Below are positions 1 through 7,700 of a stretch of DNA of 9,927 nucleotides, one piece after another. Position 1 is the stretch's first letter; each line of letters begins with the position of its first letter. The position numbers and the translations under genes are program-made. The notes below the pieces were generated by a model, which was given only the letters and a program-made list of their open reading frames with translations, did not search any database and was not told where the DNA came from. Source of the stretch: Candidatus Electronema nielsenii (GTDB taxonomy: Bacteria; Desulfobacterota; Desulfobulbia; Desulfobulbales; Desulfobulbaceae); assembly GCA_026122915.1 (NCBI GenBank), contig JAGIXO010000058.1, positions 1 through 9,927 of the forward strand, read 5' to 3'.

Positions 1-133
1 CCTTTCAGGTGATCTAAAAACTGAAATACTATAGGCAGCTATGATTTCTTCTTTTTTATCTTCGCTCCAGCGCAGTTTGAGATGCTTTTTTTATTCCCAC
101 CGAAGTTCTTTTTTGGCAGAGTGCATTAATAAT

Positions 134-166
134 AAAAAAGGAGATGCCTTGTGGCATCTCCTTTTT
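134..166 (-). terminator. Rho-independent terminator of sat, probably bidirectional
   Basis: A perfect 9-bp stem (GGAGATGCC at 140-148 with GGCATCTCC at 153-161) closes a 4-base loop. It is extended by A:T pairs between the A run before it and the T run after it. Read on the minus strand, the stem is followed by TTTTTTATTATT, an excellent terminator about 55 bases past the restored sat stop at 220. Read on the plus strand it is followed by TTTTTCGTTT, so it could also stop convergent transcription from the left. No plus-strand gene that would need it is visible in the window. Confidence 0.9.
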
Positions 167-219
167 CGTTTCTTGGCACTGGAAACAGTAGGCACTTTCG
201 CCCCTACAAGTCTATCGTG

Positions 220-1496
220 TTACATTGCTGCGCCAGAAGCTGCACCCTGCATCTTCACTTCAACCTTCTCGGTCAAGCCAGCGTAGTACTTCTTCAGGTG
301 ATCCAATACTTCGTTGCGGCCAAAGTGGTCAACAACTTGGGTACCTCAGACAGTGCCTTACGCAGCTTGGTGCCTGACAGAATGACGCGATCTTCTTTGC
401 CGTGGTTGCAAGTACGCAGAGAAGCCATGCCGTCGCACTTATGACAATAGAAGGTCCAGTCGATCTTCATCGGCTTGCAGAGCAGGTCTTTGCCAGCAAT
501 GCCAGTGGTCGGCACGCGATCAAAAATCTCCTGCGCCTCGAACAGACCGTAGAAATCGCCTACACCAGCATGGTCACGACCGATCAGCATGTCGGTGATA
601 CCGTAGTTCTGGCGGAAAGTAGCGTGCAGCAGAGCCTCACGCGGGCCTGCATAACGCATATCAAGCGGGTAGCCTGCATTGATCACGTTGTCTTTGACAA
701 AGTAGTTGTCAATCAGGATTTCGATAGCCTTCACACGTACTGGCGCAGGAATATCACCCGCCTTCAGATTGCCAATCAGGGAGTGAATCAGTACGCCATC
801 ACAGACTTCAATGGCGATCTTAGCCAAGAACTCATGCGAGCGGTGCATCGGGTTACGCAGCTGAAGAGCGGCAACCTTGGCCCAACCACGCTCCTCGAAC
901 ATAGCGCGGGTCTCTGCCGGGGTCAAATATACGCCCGGATATTCTGCCGGATAGCTACCCTGAGACAGAACCTTTACCGTGCCAGCGATGTTCACGTCCT
1001 TCTGGTTCATAACCATGATTACGCCGGGATGATCTGCCGGAGCAACCTGCCAGAACTTGCCATCCACGGAGTCTGCACCGCAACCCATGAACACTTTCTC
1101 ACATTCCCACTTCTTGTCAGCCTCAGTCATGTCAAACTTCTCAGTGACCTTCATGGTGGCAATGATCTCGCCGTCTGCTTCTAAAGCGATTTCATCACCA
1201 GCGGTGATGCTGTTAGCATCTTCCTTGGTGATGTCCAAGGTGATCGGCACTGGCCAGAAAGTACCATCAGCGAGCTGGAAGTTTTCGCAGACGCTCTTCC
1301 AGTCAGCCTTGGTCATAAAGCCAGACAGGGGCGAAAAGCCGCCGATGCCCATCATGATCAGGTCGCCCTTAGCGCGAGCACTGACTTTAACCTTCTTCAG
1401 GCCTGCGGCTTTCTCTTTCTCTGCGGCCAACTCGCTGCCATGAAGCAGAGCACAAACCAAACCTTTGCCACCGTGGGGGGCTACTAATTTAGACAT
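220..1496 (-). CDS. sat: Sulfate adenylyltransferase (ATP sulfurylase), dissimilatory type, with an apparent single-base frameshift near its 3' end
   Basis: Sat interconverts sulfate plus ATP and adenylyl sulfate (APS) plus pyrophosphate in the cytoplasm. It is the activating step of sulfate reduction, or the last step of sulfide oxidation when run in reverse. Visible motifs are the nucleotide-binding QLRNPMHRSH (residues 212-221), GRDHAGVGDFYG (307-318), LSGTKLR (373-379) and a likely zinc site Cys351-x2-Cys354-x8-Cys363-x-His365, as in prokaryotic dissimilatory Sat. The start at 1496 is chosen because GAGGAAAG lies just upstream and MSKLVAPHGGKG is a typical N-terminus; the in-frame ATG at 1553 lies in the leader and has no such site. 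The frame is open only to 294 (400 residues). After Glu384 one base is missing (CC at 344-345, where CCC is expected). Restoring it gives GTQVVDHFGRNEVLDHLKKY and a family-like tail ending GAASGAAM at the stop at 220, 425 residues in all. The gene has its own promoter and terminator and is not part of the pilus operon. Confidence 0.95.
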
Positions 1497-1500
1497 AATT

Positions 1501-1508
1501 CTTTCCTC
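1501..1508 (-). promoter_or_regulatory. Ribosome binding site that fixes the sat start
   Basis: On the minus strand GAGGAAAG sits directly before AATT and the ATG at 1496. Its AGGA core is 7 bases from the start codon. No comparable purine-rich site precedes the upstream in-frame ATG at 1553, so the shorter protein is the better call. Confidence 0.75.
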
Positions 1509-1542
1509 GTTAAAATGATGGTTATTTTTTCTCTTAAAGAAA

Positions 1543-1562
1543 TGCGGCTTCATGAGGCCGCA
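1543..1562 (-). other. Small hairpin in the sat leader
   Basis: TGCGGC (1543-1548) and GCCGCA (1557-1562) pair in a 6-bp G+C-rich stem with an 8-base loop that contains the palindrome TCATGA. On the minus strand it lies between the promoter and the ribosome binding site, followed by TTTCTTTAAGAG, which is not a full U tract. It may stabilise or modulate the transcript. It does not match any riboswitch I recognise. Confidence 0.45.
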
Positions 1563-1595
1563 GCAAGAACAATTCCATGAAGATAAAACTTGCTT

Positions 1596-1623
1596 AATAT
1601 ATGCTGATGGGCGAAGAAGTCAA
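1596..1623 (-). promoter_or_regulatory. Sigma70-like promoter of sat
   Basis: On the minus strand TTGACT (1618-1623) and TATATT (1596-1601) are separated by 16 bases, close to the consensus -35 and -10 boxes. Transcription would start near 1588-1590, leaving a leader of about 90 bases before the sat ATG. The promoter lies just downstream of the pilY1 terminator, which supports sat as a separate transcription unit. Confidence 0.7.
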
Positions 1624-1650
1624 GCGAAAAAAGAGAAGGGCCGGTAAAAG

Positions 1651-1685
1651 AAGACAGCTCCCGGCATGATACCGGAAGCTGTCTT
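1651..1685 (-). terminator. Rho-independent terminator of the pilW-V-X-Y1 operon
   Basis: AAGACAGCT (1651-1659) pairs with AGCTGTCTT (1677-1685). After a single C/A mismatch, CCGG (1661-1664) pairs with CCGG (1672-1675) around a 7-base loop. On the minus strand the stem runs into a T-rich stretch (TTCTTTTA). It begins about 22 bases after the pilY1 TAG stop, the expected place for the end of the operon. Confidence 0.85.
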
Positions 1686-1707
1686 TCAGACCGAGAAACG
1701 GCAGCGG

Positions 1708-4700
1708 CTACTCGTCAGAGCAGCGATCCGTCCAGTTCAGTCTGCCGCTTCGGGTGTTGTTGAAAGGCAGATTTTTCTGCGTCACCTCGATGATCTCACC
1801 GGTGCTGGTCTGAATGAAGGCTTTGGCTTCATGACTATCTTCGCCTTCACCGCCGCTGCCGGTGATGCTAGGTGTCTCTGAAAGTCCTCGGCCCAGACTG
1901 AGCTTGTCCATGACGATTTCCCCGTCTTCTATTAAGCCGCTTGGGTGGCCAACCGTGCCAAAGACTGTCTTGACCCAAGCCGTTCCTGTTTGAAAATGAA
2001 CCCCGTGCAAAAAGCTCTCCCCTTCCGCCCTACATTTGTCATTGGACGGCTGATAAGTGGTGTAGGTTAGCAGGCCGCCGAGCAAGGCTGACGATCCAAG
2101 ATTCCGCTCGCGTGAGTCGTGAAAATCACGATACCATCCGTCAATGCCTGTTGCGGCATTGGAACTACCACAGCCGGTGCCGACGATGTAGTTCTTGAGC
2201 TTCTCAAAGGTATATTGTTCTTTTTCTGCATCCCAGACTGGCCCTTTATCGGTCGAAGAAGTACCAGGGAAGCAGATCGCGTCGCTTTCCTGTGTGCAGG
2301 AATATTTGCTGTCACACTTGTAGCAGTATAAATATCCTGTCTCGGAACCGACAAGAATTTTATCCGTCTGCATAAGACCACGGCTTCCTGCGGCCAGCGG
2401 CGTACTCGTCGAATCCAGGGCCGGATCAGAGGACAAAGGCAGATCGGCATTGGTTTTCGTGTTGACATTCCAGACGATTTCTCCCCATGTCATCAGCGAA
2501 TCTGCGCAGTCAACCGTCAGACTGTTGGGGGGGACCGCAAGCGCATCCCAGCCAGTAAAATCGGTGGCGGTATTTTTCAGCGGCTCCTTGAAGCCGAACA
2601 TGCTCATCTTGCTTCTGCTGGTCTCGCTGTTGCAAGTTGTATCCAAGCACCAGCCATCGTCTGTTTTGTCGTTTTCGTGAAAGAACCGACCAGTTCCGGC
2701 ATATATCCAGTAATTCTGGTTGTCATAGCCGATAGACGGTGCCGCGATGACTGGCATCTTGACATCAGCCAACAGCCGCAGCGGATCGCCGTTGCTCCAC
2801 ATATTTTTCCAGTCCGAAGGCTTTGACATTGTTTCTGCGATCTTGTCCAGCACTCCGTTTTGGTTGACATCTTCGCTGCTGTCCAGCGTACCGGTGCTGT
2901 CGCTGTCCTCGTCAAACTTCAGCATTTTAGTGACCAACCGTAACACTCTGCCACCTCCGTTCCAGTAATACTGATCCGGCAAGCCGCTTAAATAGCTGGC
3001 AGGATAGGGCTTAAAGCCGCTGCCGTCCACAGTGCCGAAATAGACCGCATCGGTGCGGTACCGGGATCCAAGCTGCGGACTTTCATTCACAGCGGAAAGA
3101 TCAATGTTGTAATCAACTGAAATGATATCTGAAATAAAGCTTACTGGTGTCCCAGATACTGAGAAAATGCCGCATTCTGCGCCGCAGCCTTTATCATCAT
3201 CTGATGTGGCGGTGGCAGCTGGCTCATGGTTGAGGATGCGGAACGCATTTTTTGCGCTGCTGACAGTATTCGGACGGCCTCCTGACCATGTCAACGCGCC
3301 AGCCAGTCGTTCAAGCGGCAGCACAGCCAGTTTGCCCTGCTGATTGTTACTGCCATCTAAGTCTTTTGGACCATTACCCATGACAAGATACCACTTTGTA
3401 TAGGCTGCGCCCGCTCCGCCGTCACGCATGATCACCATTGCCGGCGAGGAGGTTGTGTAGCCCATGTCTGCATAAATTTTATTCCCGGCATTGTCCAACA
3501 TCTGTGTCATCTCGCCAAGAAGCACAGGCTTCTCCGCATCAGGATTGGTCACGTCCAAGATGAAGAAGGATGAGGTGAACTGCCGTTTGTCGCTGGACAT
3601 TTCATTCAGCTCGCTGGCTAAAATCGGCGCGCCACCGAAGCGCATGGAGCCAACCAGAATGGTGCCCCAACCGCCTGGATGAATGCAGCCGGGAGCGGTC
3701 ACGTTCGCACAGGCCGCTTCCTCTTGGAATATCTGAACATCGAAAATGCGGGGCCGATGATCAACGTAATACTTGTGAGCATAGAATTCGCCAGCCAAAC
3801 ACTTCAAATGCGGCTGAAGATTATAGGGAACATAGGCCCACATTTCTTCACCAAGACCTGAAAGCGTCCCGCTGGCGCAAACCCCGTTGACTGGAGGAAC
3901 TTGACAGGCACCTTCGCTCGTGAGCTTATCCGTGCAGCAGAACTGGTTGTTGAAATAGAATCCTCCGTTCACCGCATGAAGCATTCCGTCGTTGGCACCG
4001 AAATAAATCATGTTGCGGCGATTTTCCCATCTTTTGACAAAGTTGTTGTACGTTGGGTCACGGTAGATGTAATGGTATGCCTCGGCAGGCTTTGCCACCA
4101 CCATCGGCGTAGAATGAATCACATCGCCCAAGCGCCATGTCGTGCCGTTGAATTTTCTGGAACGCAGCTGTTTGTCCAGTCGTCCATTGAAATTGACATC
4201 CGTCACCTCATTTATTTTCTTGCCACCGGCATCTACAGGCAGCTGCGGGTCCAGTCCTTGGAGCCAGCTTATCAAGGCATCCATGGCATTCTGTGTATAA
4301 ACTTCGTCATCTTCGCCTTGTTTCGTAACAAAATGATACCTGTCTGCTTTTGACAGAAAATCTTCTGTCATCGAACCTCGGTCTCCGCTCACCTTGTCAT
4401 TCAAACCAGCCCAGTCAGTGCCTGGTTGCAGAACGAAGGTTTCGCCGTCATTCACGATGCCATCATTGTTGAAGTCATTCCAAGTGAATATTTTGCGTTT
4501 GTTCGGCTCGGTCATGGCGGCCAGCTTATCGTTCGCTGACCAAAGATAGTTGACAACCTGGGTATTGGCGCAGTCAACCTTGGGGATGCAATGAATTTCC
4601 GCGCAGGGTGCTTTCGGACTCTTGGTGCAGCCTGTTGTAGCCCAGTCGTTTTGAAGTTCGCCCTTTTTTTCATCCGTATCGCCAGGACATTGAAAATCGT

Positions 4701-7700
4701 CAGCTGTTCCAGTCGTGCCGTCCGGCCCTTTCATGTAGCCGTCAATGTCATAGCAGGCGCGGGTTCGGTTGACATTCGGGCTGAAATAGAAAATAACTCG
4801 CTTGTCTTTGTCGGTGCCTGTTTCATCGAGTCTGCCGTTCTGCTTAGGATCAGAGGGGGGGTTGGGAGTGTCCTCATACATCAGGCCGTCGGAGTTGATG
4901 AACAGGGCATGAACATCGCCGACCCATGTCAATTTATTGCCGGTCGAATCTTCAGTTCTTGGCCAAAACACAGCCTGATAGACCGCACCAGAACCGCTTC
5001 TGGAGCTGGAGATAACGGAGGCTGCCGAACCTGCGGAAGCTCGGCTAAGGATATCATCCAGAGCCGCATAGAGATTGGCTTCCAAGTCCTGCGGATTTTC
5101 CCCTTGCAGCAGTGCTGTTCCGCCGTTCGTGGCGGCGTTGGTCATCAATGTCACAGGATTGCACTCGCCTGCGCCGCTGTTCACCAAGGAGCCAGTAGTG
5201 ACAAGATATGTGGAAATTTTTTGCTTCTCTTTCTGTTTGCCGTCTACTGGCACACACCTCTTTTTATAAAGCGGCAGCGAGTTGCTCCCCCACCACGTTA
5301 TGTTGTCAAGATATGGACTGCTGTAAAGATCATCGCCGCATACTTCCTGACCACTGCCCGTTCCGTCGTTGTCGCCTTTCAAGTTCTCAGGATCAGAGCT
5401 GCCTTCGCATTCTTCAGGCCGGTCTTTTGACAGAAAATACGACATTTTGTTTGTATTATCCTCAGGAGTATTGTCGTACTCAGCAAACAATTTAACAGCG
5501 GCGTTGATGTCAGCTGTGGACTCGCCTTCACTGATCACGAGCATATGGTTGTCTTGGCAGGAGTACAGCACTGGATCATTATCCGTCGGGAAGTCAAGGC
5601 AGTTGCCCGGCTTGTCGCTACAGAATCCGTTTGCGTCGCGTTCTGTGCAGTTCAGGCAAAATTTGCTGTTCTGGGTGTAATAGCCCAGTGCCTCATACAC
5701 CGCCTCCGCCAATGGTGTCCAAGATGTGGCCCTTATGCCGTTGATCGCCTCCGCCAAATCATGGACATGCTGTTTTTTGTTATTGTTGTCCGGGTATGTG
5801 GGATCATTTTCATTCTGCACATCTGCGCCCCATTCCAAAGGAGCCAGTAGCTCGGCACCGTCCCTGTTGTTCAGCGGGCAGTATTTTTCCAGCTTGGAGT
5901 TGGTGGAGGGCTGATCGCACTCTGTTTTTGCGCCTACATAGCGGAAGGACATCACGCCAAGGCGCAGCTCTTGAGCAACATTGTGGACAACGCCGGCAGG
6001 CCGTTTTGACTGCTGAATAAAGCCTTTCATCGTCAGCAGCGGGTCTTGGCCGCCGAAGAAAGCTGACAGCTCAGAATCACGGAGCAGAGCGGGCATTCCG
6101 CCGGTGGTGCTGGTTTTGCCGGCAGCGTCTGAAGGGTCAATGACTTCTGGCACTCTTAAAGAATCACAGTAATCTTTGATCGCCAAGGCAATGCCGTTAG
6201 TATCGCTGGGATTATTCTCGCCAGCCCAAGCAGGAATTTCCCAATCTTCACCTGTTGTGCTGCCGCCTGAAACTCCGCACTTCGGATCATTCGTATAAAG
6301 AGCACCGCCTGGAGAGGTGATATACCTCGGTTGCCATGTTTTACATTGGCCTTTTTTGGAACCAGTGGTGGTATAGCCGCCGGTGCATATATACACTTGA
6401 TTGTTGTCGCTATTATACTTGGGTTTTTCCGATATAGTCGATTTAGCAGGGCCATCGTCCCAATAGCATATCTCCTGACCTGCTCCGCCGATTCCATTGC
6501 ATATCGTTGAACCTATGCCCAGATCGCTCATCTTCAGTGGAAGACATGCCACCGTGCCGCCAGAGCCAAGCGAGTTCCACACCCGGCCCACGTAGCCAAC
6601 CCGGTCTGGATTTTCGATACCGGAATCATACACGCCATAGCAGATGTACGCTCCGCCGTCCGCCGGACGAAGCTCGTAAGGCGCGTATGGCCGCAATGGC
6701 TTGACATTTCCTACCTTGTTTCCAGTGTATAAGGACCAGCAAGCGTTAACAATGCTTGTGAATTTTGTTTTGATTCCATCTTTTTGCCAGCAAGCCTGAA
6801 GAGTGTGGTTTAAGGCGGGCCGCATGTCGTCGATTTTGCTGCCGGGAGGGGAAAAACTTTGGGTACAGTTCTCAATGACATTCTGCGTGCCATTCAAATC
6901 GCCATCGTTCTTGGCGATTTTAGCAATCGCCGCTTGGCAGTCCGCAGACATCGAATAGCCGCTGGCCGTGACAGCCAGCACTTCCAGCCGTCCGGTGTCA
7001 TCGGTGCTGTCAATGCGGTCTTCATAGACAGGCGCATCCTTGTGCCGCGAGCCGCGCACACCAAAGCTCAAATATTTCGTCGTGTTAAGAGTGGAAGGGC
7101 TGTTGATGTTGCCGACCTTCACGGCCAGCTGCTTGATGGTTCTTGAGCCGGCGCAGCCCCGGTTCTCGCTGACTAAAAACCCCTCTTTATTGTTCTTGTG
7201 GAAGTAATTGTGCTTGCCGCCGGTCAGTATTTTTTTCTCCACGTCAAACTTGGAGGCCATCGCCCAGTTGAGCAGCTTGCCTTTGGCCGCAAAGGAAGTC
7301 ACCCGATTCGGAGTTTTCGAGGTGTCTATCTTCATGCAGAGCGTGTCCTCGATATAATAGGCTATTTCCGCTCCAGACGCGCTGGAGCAGGCCGTGCTCT
7401 GATTGGTCGCCGAGGCAAACGAACCTTCGTCCACCCTTTTCCATGTGAGAGTGTCGTCGTACAGTCCTGTGGCACTCGAAGAGGAGGTTCCGCCAGAGGC
7501 GGTCTCATACAGCATCCCACGATACGAGACAATACTCTTGGCCGCGTATGGTTTTCCAGGAAGCCATGTGGAGTCAACAGCCTCCCATGTCACGCCAGTC
7601 GCTTTATTGAAATCAATGCCGTCGGTCGTGACTGTATCTTCGCTTTTACCGGCAGTTTTTGCTTTGTAGAGCTGCGGCCCAGACCAGACAAAATCATTCA

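Noticed and set aside
41..286. Plus-strand open frame of 81 codons at the left end
   Set aside because: It runs through the terminator hairpin at 134-166 and into the restored sat 3' end. No ribosome site was seen.
402..1184. Plus-strand open frame of 260 codons across sat
   Set aside because: It is entirely antisense to sat, whose motifs are unmistakable. The translation shows no domain and has no promoter or ribosome site.
1497..1553. Longer sat start at 1553 (19 extra residues)
   Set aside because: The extension MKPHFFKRKNNHHFNEERI is not Sat-like, comes from the leader hairpin region and lacks a ribosome site, whereas GAGGAAAG directly precedes the ATG at 1496.
2264..2325. CYKCDSKYSC in PilY1 as a possible heme or rubredoxin-like site
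   Set aside because: No CxxCH is present and the spacing does not match rubredoxin pairs. Disulfides in an exported protein are more likely.
4591..5430. Plus-strand open frame of 279 codons across pilY1
   Set aside because: It is antisense to the continuous PilY1 frame and its translation has no recognisable family. Long shadow frames are expected opposite a 6.5-kb gene.
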